Of a stretch of 64,000 nucleotides of DNA, positions 1 through 8,883 are shown one piece after another; positions within the stretch are counted from its first letter, which is position 1, and each line of letters begins with the position of its first letter. The position numbers and the translations under genes were made by a program. Source of the stretch: CAYWQB01 sp964460785 (GTDB taxonomy: Bacteria; Chlamydiota; Chlamydiia; Chlamydiales; CAYWQB01); NCBI GenBank assembly GCA_964460785.1, contig CAYWQB010000003.1:62001-126000 (forward strand), read 5' to 3'. The notes under the pieces are model-generated. The model was not told the origin of the DNA. It saw nothing but the letters and a program-made list of their open reading frames with translations, and did not search any database.

Positions 1-359
1 GCTGAAAAGCGCTGTAAAAAAAATGCCCAGTTTTTACCAAAGCTTCGCAGCGTGGGCTTCTCTAAGTTTTTGGATAAGAGATTGACTTTCGCCTTCCGCG
101 TATAAAGGATCCCCCAAATAATATGGATGAGAAAGGGAATCAGAAGAGTCAAAATTTCAATAACCCCAAGGAAGGGCAAGGAATGCAACCAGTTCACAGC
201 TTGCACGAACCCTTTTCCGTTGATGGTGGTCACAGATTGAGCATTCGTCCACAAGTGCTCAACCAAAAACAGGGTCAAAGTTAAACCAAAAAGAGAGTGT
301 AGTCTTTTGAACAAAAAAGAGCTTATACGCGAAACGACCATAGAAACCTCAGAAGCCAT
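1..359 (-). CDS. sdhC: Succinate dehydrogenase cytochrome b subunit, N-terminal part
   Basis: My own reverse-strand translation gives an open frame from ATG at 359 running off the window edge, so the C-terminus is missing. It begins MASEVSMVVSRISSFLFKRL and continues into two hydrophobic segments at about residues 22-36 and 60-84. The pattern FLFKRLHSLFGL followed by FLVEHLWTNAQS resembles the five-helix cytochrome b558-type SdhC of Chlamydiota and Bacteroidota, which anchors succinate dehydrogenase in the inner membrane and passes electrons to quinone. The early conserved His residues would be heme-ligand candidates. sdhA and sdhB would be expected beyond the left edge. The identification is by family resemblance only. 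An internal Met at residue 7 is an alternative start. Confidence 0.72.
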   Translation of the reverse strand, partial: MASEVSMVVSRISSFLFKRLHSLFGLTLTLFLVEHLWTNAQSVTTINGKGFVQAVNWLHSLPFLGVIEILTLLIPFLIHIIWGILYTRKAKVNLLSKNLEKPTLRSFGKNWAFFLQRFS

Positions 360-409
360 TAGCTTGAAGGTTAGGTTAGCAGCTCACTTATGAACACTCA
401 AGAAAAGTT

Positions 410-1369
410 TTAAATTCCTTTTTGAAGAATATCATGCAAGCGAATTAACCCCTCAACTTGCCCCTCTCTATTGACAACAGGAAGCACTGTAATGGGATTT
501 TCTGGCTTTGTTTCCATCTCTTGAAGAGCAAGCCATGCTAAAGTCGAACGGTTTGTCACTCTAGGTTTTTTTGTCATCCAGTTAGCAATGGCTTCTGAAA
601 GAACTCTCTCCCCACCCAACCGTAAACAACGACTTACATCTCCATCTGTCAAAATCCCTTCCAGCTTATGATCCTTGCCTACAACAAGCACACAACCGCA
701 GCGCTTGCTGGAGAGTTCCACAATAGACGCTCGCATACTCTCTTGCTGAGAGATCAAAGGACAGCGGTCCAAGGGCACCATAAGGTCTTCGACACTATAT
801 TGAGCCCGACGCCCAATGCGCCCTGAAGGATGATTCTTTGCATACTCGCTAAGACTAAAGTTTTTTGCCTTCATCAAGCCTACAGTGAGCACATCTCCAA
901 AAAGAAGCTGTATACTCATGGAAGTGGTGGGGGCTAAGTCAAATGGACAAAGTTCTCTTTCTAGTGGAAGGCATACATGCATATCAGACTCGACAGCAAG
1001 CTGACTGGCTCCATTGGATGTCAGGCTATAGACCTTAATTTTTCTACTTTTCAGGTAAGGAAGCAGTGTATTGAGTTCTTCTGTTTCACCACTTTTACTA
1101 AACATCAAAAATACATCTTCTGAAGACACAATGCCTAAATCCCCGTGTAGGGCATCAAGAGGGGGGATAAAAAGAGCTTTTGTCCCTGTAGACACCATGG
1201 TCGCTGCGACCTTTTGTGCAATGAAGCCACTTTTGCCAACACCTGTGCAGTAAATCGTTCCTTGGCAGTGAAGCAATGCTTTAAACAGCTTCTCTGCAGA
1301 CTTTACACTCAGACCATCAAAGAAGTGTTCGATGTACTGTCTTTGCCTATTAATTAGTTTCTTTAGCAT
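410..1369 (-). CDS. kdsD: Arabinose-5-phosphate isomerase (KpsF/GutQ family)
   Basis: A 319-residue protein with an N-terminal SIS sugar-isomerase domain (about residues 30-170, including CTGVGKSGFIAQKVA and ALHGDLGIV) followed by two CBS domains (about 195-250 and 262-318). This is the full KdsD/KpsF architecture. The family converts ribulose 5-phosphate to arabinose 5-phosphate, the first step toward Kdo, the sugar that joins lipid A to the LPS core. It is divergent from the isocitrate dehydrogenase gene, with a 94-base gap. An AGAGG about 10 bases upstream of the ATG is a plausible ribosome site. lpxK and gmhA, also LPS genes, lie a few kilobases away. Function is firm; regulation of the CBS pair is unknown. 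Confidence 0.9.
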   Translation of the reverse strand: MLKKLINRQRQYIEHFFDGLSVKSAEKLFKALLHCQGTIYCTGVGKSGFIAQKVAATMVSTGTKALFIPPLDALHGDLGIVSSEDVFLMFSKSGETEELNTLLPYLKSRKIKVYSLTSNGASQLAVESDMHVCLPLERELCPFDLAPTTSMSIQLLFGDVLTVGLMKAKNFSLSEYAKNHPSGRIGRRAQYSVEDLMVPLDRCPLISQQESMRASIVELSSKRCGCVLVVGKDHKLEGILTDGDVSRCLRLGGERVLSEAIANWMTKKPRVTNRSTLAWLALQEMETKPENPITVLPVVNREGQVEGLIRLHDILQKGI

Positions 1370-1401
1370 GCACCAAGCCTCTTGTAAAAAAAGAGTCTAT
1401 T

Positions 1402-1440
1402 GCGCAGCATCCTGCTCTAGCTGCGACACCTCGTCTGCGC
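1402..1440 (+). promoter_or_regulatory. Inverted repeats in the icd leader
   Basis: GCGCAG at 1402-1407 can pair with CTGCGC at 1435-1440. Inside this, GCAGC at 1404-1408 can instead pair with GCTGC at 1420-1424, so two folds exclude each other. The structure sits just before the icd ribosome site at 1449-1455. It could be an attenuating leader or an operator, or it may be chance; no known motif was recognised. Confidence 0.25.
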
Positions 1441-1463
1441 ATTCTAACGGAGGAAAAAGGGTT

Positions 1464-2909
1464 ATGGCAACACAAAAAGTTCCAATTACTGTGGCTCATG
1501 GAGATGGCATAGGCCCAGAAATCATGAATGCCACCTTACATATACTGAAAGAGGCTGGAGCAGCTTTAGATATTGAAACGGTAGAGATTGGAGAACAAGT
1601 TTATAAGCAGGGCATTCAGACAGGCATTGCTCCTGAAACCTGGGACTCCATCAAAAGAACAAAGGCCTTTCTTAAAGCCCCCATCACCACGCCTCAAGGC
1701 GGAGGTTTTAAGAGCCTTAATGTCACAGTACGAACAACTTTAGGTCTATTTGCCAACATTCGTCCCTGTTGTTCATATGCTCCATTTATCGCAACAAAAC
1801 ATCCAAATATGGATGTCGTGATTATTCGAGAAAATGAAGAAGACCTTTATGCGGGTATTGAATATCAGCAGTGCCCCGACAGCGTCCACTCTATTAAGCT
1901 ATTTAGCCGTCAGGGCACGGAAAAAATCTGCCGTTTTGCCTTTACCTATGCCATGGCAAACCAAAGAAAAAAGGTTTCTTGCTTCACAAAAGACAATATC
2001 ATGAAGCTCTCTGATGGCCTTTTTCACAAGATTTATGAGGAAGTTGGAGAAGAGTATAGCCAGCTTGAAAAAGAGCATTGGATTGTAGATATCGGCAGTG
2101 CCAAGCTTGCAGACACCCCAGAAGCTTTCGATGTAATTGTACTGCCCAACCTATATGGAGACATCTTATCCGATGTAGCAGCTCAAATTTCAGGGTCTGT
2201 GGGACTTGCAGGATCCGCAAACATTGGTACACATGGAGCAATGTTTGAAGCAATTCATGGCTCTGCTCCTCGAAGAGCTGGGCAAGATATGGCAAACCCC
2301 TCAGGTCTTTTGATGGGTGCTGTGATGATGCTTGCCTACCTTGGCCAAACAGAAGAGGCGGAACGGGTTCATAATGCGTGGCTAACTACCATCGAGCAAG
2401 GCATTCACACTTATGACATCTACACAGAGCAGCATAGCAAGAAAAAAGTCGGAACAAAGGCCTTTGCCCAAGCGGTTGCAGCGAACCTAGGAAAACTCCC
2501 ACAAACCCTTCCACCAAAGCAATACCGCAACATTGATTATAGCCAAATGATGAATACTCCCCTTAAAAGCTCCTCTCCAAAGCGAGAGTTGCTAGGGATC
2601 GACCTCTTTGTTCATCAATCACCGACCCAAGACAGTGTAGACCGTCTAGTTAAGTTAGCAAGGCAAGCAGAGCTTACTGCCCTTCCTCTCCAGCTCATCA
2701 CAAATCGCGGGGTGAAGGTATGGCCAGACACTCATACTGAAACGTTTTGCATTGATCAATGGCGCTGCCGTTTTTACGCAAAGGATGGCACAACCCTCAA
2801 AGCATTAGCAGAGTTACACCAAAAAGCAGTTCAAGCCGGCTTGGATGTTGTTAAGACAGAAAATTTATATGCTTTTGATGGTGAAAAGCTCTTCTCTCAT
2901 GCAGAGTAA
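1464..2909 (+). CDS. icd: NADP-type isocitrate dehydrogenase, long form
   Basis: The protein is 481 residues. I placed the start at ATG 1464 because GGAGGAAAAAGG lies just upstream, although the frame stays open back to 1332. Isocitrate/isopropylmalate dehydrogenase signatures are clear: HGDGIGPEI near the N-terminus, SLNVTVRTTLGLFANIRP (substrate loop, with the serine that is phosphorylated in E. coli IDH), VIIRENEEDLYAGIEY, and DVIVLPNLYGDILSDVAAQI. The last 130 or so residues form the extra C-terminal domain known from Rickettsia- and Thermus-type IDH, so the length fits that group. It oxidises isocitrate to 2-oxoglutarate in the TCA cycle. Chlamydiaceae lack this enzyme, so its presence points to an environmental lineage. 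It is convergent with the E2 gene, 3 bases apart. Confidence 0.93.
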   Translation: MATQKVPITVAHGDGIGPEIMNATLHILKEAGAALDIETVEIGEQVYKQGIQTGIAPETWDSIKRTKAFLKAPITTPQGGGFKSLNVTVRTTLGLFANIRPCCSYAPFIATKHPNMDVVIIRENEEDLYAGIEYQQCPDSVHSIKLFSRQGTEKICRFAFTYAMANQRKKVSCFTKDNIMKLSDGLFHKIYEEVGEEYSQLEKEHWIVDIGSAKLADTPEAFDVIVLPNLYGDILSDVAAQISGSVGLAGSANIGTHGAMFEAIHGSAPRRAGQDMANPSGLLMGAVMMLAYLGQTEEAERVHNAWLTTIEQGIHTYDIYTEQHSKKKVGTKAFAQAVAANLGKLPQTLPPKQYRNIDYSQMMNTPLKSSSPKRELLGIDLFVHQSPTQDSVDRLVKLARQAELTALPLQLITNRGVKVWPDTHTETFCIDQWRCRFYAKDGTTLKALAELHQKAVQAGLDVVKTENLYAFDGEKLFSHAE

Positions 2910-2912
2910 GAG

Positions 2913-4160
2913 CTATTCACCTGGGTAGATATGTTTTCTAGAGAATGACTCAATATTTGCTTTCACTTGGTTAAGGAAAGCACAGCCATACATACCATCG
3001 ATCACTCGATGGTCAAAGGTTAGGGATAGATACATCATCTCACGAATGCCAAAGCTATTGTCATCAAGAACGGCAACACGCTTTTGTATTGCTCCCATTC
3101 CTAAAATGGCAACTTCTGGGTGCCTTAAAATCGGGGTACCAATCAGGGTTCCCGACATACCAAAGTTTGTAAGGGTTATTGTTCCCCCTTCTACATCCTT
3201 CGGCTGCAAGCGTCCAGTTCTTGCTCTAGATGATAAGTCTGCCACACCTTTTGCAATGTCCACTAAAGGCTGCCGATGACATCCACGTAAAACAGGCACA
3301 ACGAGACCTTGCTCAATACTTACAGCAATCCCTACGTTTACATAGTGCTTAACCAACAGTTGGTTTTTAGGCTGCACTGTGCAGTTCATCAAGGGAAACT
3401 GCTTGACCGCCTCTCCAATTGCTTGGATTACACAGCTGGTAATTGTGAGTTTGGCACCATGAGCTGCTAAAAAATCTGCTCTTTCTTTTCGAACTAAAGC
3501 ATTGACTCCAGTCACATCCACTTCTGTCACTAAAGATGCATGAGGAGCTTCATAAAAGGATTTTACCATATTTTCTGCAATCGCTTTACGCATTGCAGAC
3601 ATCGGGACTAACTCTTCTTCTTGATCATGCCGATATCCTGCGAAGCACTCTGCATTCACTGCAGAGCTTGAAGGAGCTTGAGGCTCTTGCTGCTTTGTCG
3701 CTAGATACTTCTCTAAATCTCTCTTTGAGACTCTTCCCCCTGCCCCTGTGCCTGTGATTTTTTCTAAGTCTGAAAGAGGGATACCTTTCATTTTGGCAAT
3801 ACGCAAAACCGCAGGAGAAAAAAACTGACTGCGCTCACTTGATGCTTTCGGAGCTAAGGGAGCTGCTTTTTCTTGCTTGTTGGAAGCTTGCTGGCTTGCA
3901 GAGGAAGAGCCTTCAGCTCCTTCTCCGACTCGAGCCAATATAGCTCCAACATCAACTTTTTCATCTACCTGTGCGCAGATCTCTTTTAAAACACCTTCAC
4001 AAGGAGAGGGGATCTCACTATTTACCTTATCTGTAGAGACTTCAAGCAAAGGCTCATCTAGATGAACATAGTCTCCAGGCTGCTTTAGCCAAGCTACAAT
4101 CGTCGCTTCGTGTATGCTTTCCCCTAACTTAGGTAAGGTAACTTCATAAGCTTTGGACAT
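2913..4160 (-). CDS. Dihydrolipoyl acyltransferase (E2 of a 2-oxo acid dehydrogenase)
   Basis: A 415-residue E2 protein. It has one lipoyl domain (residues 1-80, lipoyl lysine K45 in STDKVNSE), a linker rich in Ala, Ser and Gln, a peripheral subunit-binding domain (about 112-155) and the C-terminal acyltransferase domain with the catalytic DHRVIDG near residue 384. Such proteins carry the acyl group of pyruvate, 2-oxoglutarate or branched-chain oxo acid dehydrogenases to CoA. No E1 or E3 gene is nearby, so the substrate cannot be decided. The GESIHEATI start of the lipoyl domain is more like SucB or BkdB than AceF. From memory, C. trachomatis has a second E2 (annotated SucB) at the same place beside gltT. 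It is probably co-transcribed after gltT (9 bases apart). Confidence 0.85.
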   Translation of the reverse strand: MSKAYEVTLPKLGESIHEATIVAWLKQPGDYVHLDEPLLEVSTDKVNSEIPSPCEGVLKEICAQVDEKVDVGAILARVGEGAEGSSSASQQASNKQEKAAPLAPKASSERSQFFSPAVLRIAKMKGIPLSDLEKITGTGAGGRVSKRDLEKYLATKQQEPQAPSSSAVNAECFAGYRHDQEEELVPMSAMRKAIAENMVKSFYEAPHASLVTEVDVTGVNALVRKERADFLAAHGAKLTITSCVIQAIGEAVKQFPLMNCTVQPKNQLLVKHYVNVGIAVSIEQGLVVPVLRGCHRQPLVDIAKGVADLSSRARTGRLQPKDVEGGTITLTNFGMSGTLIGTPILRHPEVAILGMGAIQKRVAVLDDNSFGIREMMYLSLTFDHRVIDGMYGCAFLNQVKANIESFSRKHIYPGE

Positions 4161-4169
4161 CTGTGATCC

Positions 4170-5456
4170 TCACAATTCGCTCTCTTCAAAGTCAACAAGC
4201 TCTGTATGATTGTATTGCCCTTCATCCAGCTCTCCCTCTGTCTTAGCAACACAGACAGCAACCACAGCATCTCCAAGAATATTGGTCACTGCAGAGCCCA
4301 TTTCTCGAATCCGGTCTACACCTGCAATGATCATAACCCCTTCTAAAGGAAGACCTATAGCTCCTAAAACCACAGAAATCATAACCAAGGAGGAGCCCGG
4401 AATTCCTGCAGCTCCTACTGCAGACAAAATAGCTGTTACAATGATAGTGCCCAATTCCATCCAGGACAGGTCAATACCATAGGACTGCGCAATAAAAACG
4501 GCTGTAATCGCTTGAAATATTGCAGCGCCATCCATATTCACTGTCGAACCTAGGGGCAAAATAAAGCTTGTTACCCCGCGGGAAACGCCCAAATTATTTT
4601 GCACACAGTGCATGGAAACGGGAAGAGTGGCAGAGCTACTATTTGTAGAGAAGGCAAAGGCCATTGCACTTTTCATTCCAGAGAAAAAAGGAATAGGATT
4701 TAACCGGCCAATAAATAGCAGGATGCCTCCGTAAATAAAGACGACCTGAATAATGATCGCAATATAATTGCAGAGCAAAAATTTCATTAAGGACTTTAGA
4801 ACATCAAACCCAAAGCTCCCTGAAACCCAAGCCATCATGGCAAAAACTCCAAAAGGAGCGAATTCCATGATAATGCCAATCATGCGAAACATCACTTCAG
4901 ACAAAGAGGTGAAAAAATCCTGTAAGGGTTTTCCCTTCTCTCCTGTTAAAGCAATTGTAATCCCTAATAGCACAGCACAAACAATAACTTGCAAAACATT
5001 AGCTTCTGCAAGGGCTGCGATTGGATTGGTAGGAATAATGGAGAGAATCGTGTCTTTCAAAGACATCTGCGACTGCAGCTCTATGGAAGACATGTCTATA
5101 TCTGAAACGAGAACTACACCCTTCCCAGGGTTGATAATATAAGCGACACTTAAAGCAATCACCACAGCGATTACAGTTGTAATCGTGTAAAGGAAAAGGG
5201 TCTTGATTCCGACTCTTCCAAGCTTTTTTGGGTCTCGTATACTAACAACACCAACGGTCATAGAAGAAAAAACCAAAGGGACGACCAACATTCGGATCAA
5301 ATTTAAAAAAATTTCTCCGACTGGCTTTAAGTAAGCAACATGCCGAGGGCCAATAAAGTAGCCAAAAATTGTCCCTAGAACAAGAGCTACCAAGATCCGC
5401 ACCCATAACTTTAGCTGAAACCAAAAACGAATGGGTGTTGCAAGAGTCCTAAGCAT
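4170..5456 (-). CDS. gltT: Sodium/proton:glutamate-aspartate symporter (DAACS family)
   Basis: The product is 428 residues, with a family-typical length and hydrophobic profile of eight helices plus two re-entrant hairpins. The serine-rich hairpin motif (TNSSSATLPVS, near residue 280) and the NMDGAAIFQAITAVFIAQ segment (near residue 310) are the substrate- and cation-binding signatures of the glutamate/aspartate:cation symporters. It would import dicarboxylic amino acids from the host cytosol to feed the TCA cycle. It lies directly upstream of the E2 gene on the same strand, the same pairing that I remember in C. trachomatis. The 121-base gap upstream shows no clear promoter. Confidence 0.92.
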   Translation of the reverse strand: MLRTLATPIRFWFQLKLWVRILVALVLGTIFGYFIGPRHVAYLKPVGEIFLNLIRMLVVPLVFSSMTVGVVSIRDPKKLGRVGIKTLFLYTITTVIAVVIALSVAYIINPGKGVVLVSDIDMSSIELQSQMSLKDTILSIIPTNPIAALAEANVLQVIVCAVLLGITIALTGEKGKPLQDFFTSLSEVMFRMIGIIMEFAPFGVFAMMAWVSGSFGFDVLKSLMKFLLCNYIAIIIQVVFIYGGILLFIGRLNPIPFFSGMKSAMAFAFSTNSSSATLPVSMHCVQNNLGVSRGVTSFILPLGSTVNMDGAAIFQAITAVFIAQSYGIDLSWMELGTIIVTAILSAVGAAGIPGSSLVMISVVLGAIGLPLEGVMIIAGVDRIREMGSAVTNILGDAVVAVCVAKTEGELDEGQYNHTELVDFEESEL

Positions 5457-5577
5457 GGAAACCTTAAGTTTGTATTCCGATTCGACTAGCTTTGTGCATA
5501 GAGCTTGTCACGGAAGGAAGTCTATCATATTCTTGTATTTATTGACATGCAGCAGAAAGCCAATGAGTTAAGAAAAA

Positions 5578-6414
5578 TTAGAATTGATAAAAATACCCTA
5601 CACGCGCTCCAAGAGCATAGTTAGAGAAGAGCTTTTGTCCTGTCTCTTTGGGAATACCTAGAAACGCATCTTTATTTAGGTGTCCCACATTTTGGGTTTC
5701 AACAAAAGGGACCACTTGGATACGGGACTGTCCACCTTCTAAGTAATAACTAACAGGCACCTCCACTAATGCATTCCAGCGCTTCTTTGTCTTAGATGCG
5801 GTCTCATTATTGACAAAACTTCCTAAAATATTTGTTCGCAACTCTGGATCTGTCAAAGGGTACAGCAATTCTGCCTTCAAGCCAATGCCCCACAGCTGGG
5901 AAATCTTTTTATCTGCCTTCACCCCAAGTTTTGCTTGCACCATCTTTCGAACAAAATATGCATGCGAAGTTGGAAAAGCATCTGAACGACGTAAGTTCAA
6001 CTTAGAAGAACTTGCCTCTACCCCAAGATAGGGAGTAAGAGAGAGGGCCTTTACCCGGCAAGGGAAGCCTACAGAAGCACCTAGTCGATAAAAGAAGAAA
6101 GCTTTACGTCTAAGGACAGTCTTCTCTTCAGCATCTGTTTTTGATGGGCTTGTATCTTGATAGCCACGAAAATCAATCAAGAAATCAAAGGCATAACGAT
6201 TGAATTTTGCATACTCGTAATCCAAAAGTAGTGTGTAATCTGCTTGTCCACCTTTAACTTTTGTCTCTGCGATCAGTTCATCATCTTGGATACCTGCTTT
6301 ATAAAGACCTCCAAACCCAATCTGCATGGTATGCAGGGGCTTCTCTTCTTTACTCAATAATGAGCTAGATACCAAGAGTAATAAAAGAGAAAAAAGTGCG
6401 GATAACGAACGCAT
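5578..6414 (-). CDS. Predicted outer-membrane beta-barrel protein, paralogue A
   Basis: A 278-residue protein of a family I cannot name. The start is ATG 6414, with GGAG 8 bases upstream; an in-frame TTG at 6420 is less likely. Residues 1-21 form a clear signal peptide with a Leu-rich core. The mature part alternates polar and aromatic/hydrophobic residues, as in short antiparallel strands, and ends in the aromatic pattern GYFYQF, with a terminal Phe typical of BamA-inserted barrels. It is a paralogue of the protein at 27992-28843: shared landmarks are GFGGLYKAG / GLGGFYKNG, DFRGYQ / DYRGYK, a KRWNALVEVPVSYY / KRALNYSAEVPITY strand, and the final aromatic strand. It could be a porin-like or adhesin-like surface protein. 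Barrel topology is an inference. Confidence 0.65.
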   Translation of the reverse strand: MRSLSALFSLLLLLVSSSLLSKEEKPLHTMQIGFGGLYKAGIQDDELIAETKVKGGQADYTLLLDYEYAKFNRYAFDFLIDFRGYQDTSPSKTDAEEKTVLRRKAFFFYRLGASVGFPCRVKALSLTPYLGVEASSSKLNLRRSDAFPTSHAYFVRKMVQAKLGVKADKKISQLWGIGLKAELLYPLTDPELRTNILGSFVNNETASKTKKRWNALVEVPVSYYLEGGQSRIQVVPFVETQNVGHLNKDAFLGIPKETGQKLFSNYALGARVGYFYQF

Positions 6415-6467
6415 AGTCAAAACTCCATCATTCTAAGAGGAGGGCGATTCTCTCTATTGCTTGGTTT

Positions 6468-7523
6468 TTATTCCAGGGCAAAGTCAATCAATCGAGCGCA
6501 TGTTCTTTGTGACTCCTCATCTAAATATGCCTCTCGCTTCACCCAAGCAAGAGGAATTGAATGAGATAAAGAGGAGGTATAGCGACACCAGTCCTTCTCT
6601 GTGCAAATGAGGGCATCGGCCCTTTCTGCAGCAGCTTTTTTTACGAAAAGCTGCCATTTATCGTGAGTAATGTTCATATGATCAGAGCCAAATGCTGATG
6701 CAACAACTATAGCTCCAAGGCGATGTACAACGTCCACAAATGAGTCCGGATTCCCTATGCTACAAAACACCCCAACCCTTTTCTTTTCTAAAGAGATCTT
6801 CGCTGACCCATCCCAAAGCCAAGCCTCCGGGCAAGTATAGGACAGAGGTGCACAAGCTGCCTGACTCGCTTTTTGTTTGATCTGTGCAACAAAATGCTCC
6901 GATAGCTCTTGTGGATAAAGAACTACATCAGCTCTTTGCAAGGAAGATAAAGGCTCTCTCAAGGTTCCTGCAGGCATGACAGCCCCTTTCCCCATAGGGT
7001 AGCGCCCTCCAATTACTACCACATCCAAATCTCTAGCCACCTGCCAATGCTGGAAACCATCATCCAGCAAAATAATCTTTGCTCCAAGCTGACGAGCTAC
7101 TTGACAAGCTTTGTAGCGATCTTCATGTACAACGACAATGGCTTTAGGGCATCTTTTGGCTAACATATAAGGTTCATCCCCTGCCTCTATCACAGAAACA
7201 AGAGGCCCCTGCCCTTTACTCACAACCACAGGTTCTTTTGACTGCTTATTTCTTTTGTACCCTCTAGATACAATCGCTACAGAACCCTTAGATAAAAAGT
7301 GTTCTGCCAGCATGGCAATGACCGGTGTTTTCCCAGAGCCTCCCACTGTAATATTCCCCACACTAATGACAGGAATCTCGATCTTTTTTGGCTTGAAAAA
7401 ACCGAGCTTATACAGGCTTGTGCGCACGAAAACTCCAGCCCTCCAAAGCAGGCTTAATACCTTTAGTCCAAAGCGAATAGCCCAGAAATTACTATCTAGT
7501 GCCCTATAAAAAACATGTTCCAC
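6468..7523 (-). CDS. lpxK: Tetraacyldisaccharide 4'-kinase
   Basis: 351 residues. After an N-terminal hydrophobic helix (about 12-34) comes the P-loop VGNITVGGSGKTPVI (residues 55-69), then SRGYKR, a DDGFQHW segment near residue 155 and a late ICTEKDWCRY segment, all LpxK hallmarks. The enzyme phosphorylates the 4' position of the lipid A disaccharide on the inner face of the inner membrane, the sixth step of lipid A synthesis. It is followed on the same strand by the barrel protein and preceded by gmhA, 53 bases upstream. Length and motifs are normal. Confidence 0.94.
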   Translation of the reverse strand: MEHVFYRALDSNFWAIRFGLKVLSLLWRAGVFVRTSLYKLGFFKPKKIEIPVISVGNITVGGSGKTPVIAMLAEHFLSKGSVAIVSRGYKRNKQSKEPVVVSKGQGPLVSVIEAGDEPYMLAKRCPKAIVVVHEDRYKACQVARQLGAKIILLDDGFQHWQVARDLDVVVIGGRYPMGKGAVMPAGTLREPLSSLQRADVVLYPQELSEHFVAQIKQKASQAACAPLSYTCPEAWLWDGSAKISLEKKRVGVFCSIGNPDSFVDVVHRLGAIVVASAFGSDHMNITHDKWQLFVKKAAAERADALICTEKDWCRYTSSLSHSIPLAWVKREAYLDEESQRTCARLIDFALE

Positions 7524-7576
7524 AGATGACCTATAACTGGATAGAATTCAGAGTACACATGCAGCTCTTTTCCCAT

Positions 7577-8176
7577 TTATTTAGAGAAAAGCTCCTCCTC
7601 AATACACTCTACTAAAATATGCAAAACAGCCATATGAACTTCTTGAATCCGATCTGAAAAAGGAAATCCATCAATCACAAGCTCTAAGTCAGCCAGACCT
7701 TTTAGCTTCCCTCCTGATTTGCCAAGAAGAGCGATCACTTGCATGGATTGGTGCTTTGCTTGTTCTAAAGCACGTAGAAGATTGTATGAGTTCCCACTTG
7801 TTGTTAGTAGAATCAAAAGGTCCCCTGGCTGCCCTAAAGCTTCCACTCCTCGAGAAAAAACTTCATCAAAACCCATATCATTGGCAACACAACTCATATG
7901 CCCTGCATCTGACAAAGCAATTGCGGCTAATGCTGGTCTCTTTGCTCGAAACTGCCCTGTTAACTCTTCAACAAGGTGATTGGCATCACAAAGACTCCCC
8001 CCATTGCCTGCAGCTAGAATTTTTTTATTCTTTTTGTAGGCTGAGACACAAAGGCAGGTTGCTTTTTCTATAAATTCTTTTACAAACTCTGATTCTAAAA
8101 GCGCAGCTGCTTGAGCAGCTTCTTTTGTAGAGTGTGCAATGATGTGGTCTAACTTTGACAAGTGAGTCGATGACAT
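7577..8176 (-). CDS. gmhA: Sedoheptulose-7-phosphate isomerase
   Basis: 199 residues with a single SIS domain. The motif GNGGSLCDANHLVEELTGQF closely follows the GmhA active-site loop, and SCVANDMGFDEVFSR and TTSGNS follow in the expected order. GmhA converts sedoheptulose 7-phosphate to D-glycero-D-manno-heptose 7-phosphate, the first step to ADP-heptose for the LPS inner core. One His usually found in the GGSHCDA stretch is Leu here. The start ATG 8176 has GAGAAAG just upstream. It sits upstream of lpxK on the same strand and is divergent from the thioredoxin-like gene. Together with the heptosyltransferase at 50062-51081 it implies heptose in the LPS, unlike Chlamydiaceae. Confidence 0.88.
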   Translation of the reverse strand: MSSTHLSKLDHIIAHSTKEAAQAAALLESEFVKEFIEKATCLCVSAYKKNKKILAAGNGGSLCDANHLVEELTGQFRAKRPALAAIALSDAGHMSCVANDMGFDEVFSRGVEALGQPGDLLILLTTSGNSYNLLRALEQAKHQSMQVIALLGKSGGKLKGLADLELVIDGFPFSDRIQEVHMAVLHILVECIEEELFSK

Positions 8177-8283
8177 CTTTCTCTAAATGCCCTTATTACA
8201 ATACTATTTCTAAACATGATACCAGCTTTTCTTCTTCAAGAGCAATGAATCGTTTTTTGAAAAATAACTACAAAGGAGTTTCT

Positions 8284-8883
8284 ATGCCCTTTACTCTACC
8301 CATTGGCTCTAAGGCTCCAGACTTTAGGCTATTAGCTACAGATAAGCAGTACTATAGCTTGGATAGCTTCTCTGAATCCAAATTTTTAGTTATCTTTTTT
8401 ACCTGTAATCACTGCCCATATGTCATCGGATCAGATGAACACACAAGAGAACTGGCCGAAGCATTCAGCTCACAACAAGTTTCCTTTGTAGCAATCAATT
8501 CCAATAGCCCCAATACCTATGCAGAAGACTCCTATGATCATATGGTTGAGCGCATGCAAGAACAACACTTCCCCTGGACCTACCTACATGATGCATCCCA
8601 AGAGGTTGCAAAAAGCTATGGTGCACTACGCACACCTCACTTCTACCTTTTTGATGAAGAAAGAAAGCTTCGCTACACGGGCCGAAGCATTGACAATCCT
8701 AAAAACCCTCGCCTAGCAACAGATGAAAGCTTGCGTAGAGCTCTTAAAGAAATAACATCCGGATCTCCCATCTCTATTCCCCTAACAAACCCCATTGGCT
8801 GCAATGTCAAGTGGGAAGGAAAGGAAAAGCATTGGATGCCTCCTGAAGCATGTGACTTGGTCCTGCCCACTGAGGCCAACTAG
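8284..8883 (+). CDS. Thioredoxin-fold (AhpC/TSA or ResA-like) protein
   Basis: 199 residues from ATG 8284, chosen because AAAGGAG lies 7 bases upstream; the frame is open back to 8155. It has the redoxin pattern GSKAPDFRLLATD, then FFTCNHCPYV with a CxxC pair at about residues 40-43, and the cis-Pro region LRTPHFYLFD. It belongs to the widespread single-domain thioredoxin-like family with a CNHCPY active site. The substrate is unknown, though disulfide exchange or peroxide reduction in the cytoplasm is likely, as no signal peptide is present. Its last 77 bases overlap the convergent pseudouridine synthase gene. Confidence 0.8.
   Translation: MPFTLPIGSKAPDFRLLATDKQYYSLDSFSESKFLVIFFTCNHCPYVIGSDEHTRELAEAFSSQQVSFVAINSNSPNTYAEDSYDHMVERMQEQHFPWTYLHDASQEVAKSYGALRTPHFYLFDEERKLRYTGRSIDNPKNPRLATDESLRRALKEITSGSPISIPLTNPIGCNVKWEGKEKHWMPPEACDLVLPTEAN

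Noticed and set aside
1332..1463. N-terminal extension of isocitrate dehydrogenase
   Set aside because: It is Cys/Ser-rich, unlike the family, overlaps the start of kdsD and ignores the strong ribosome site before ATG 1464.
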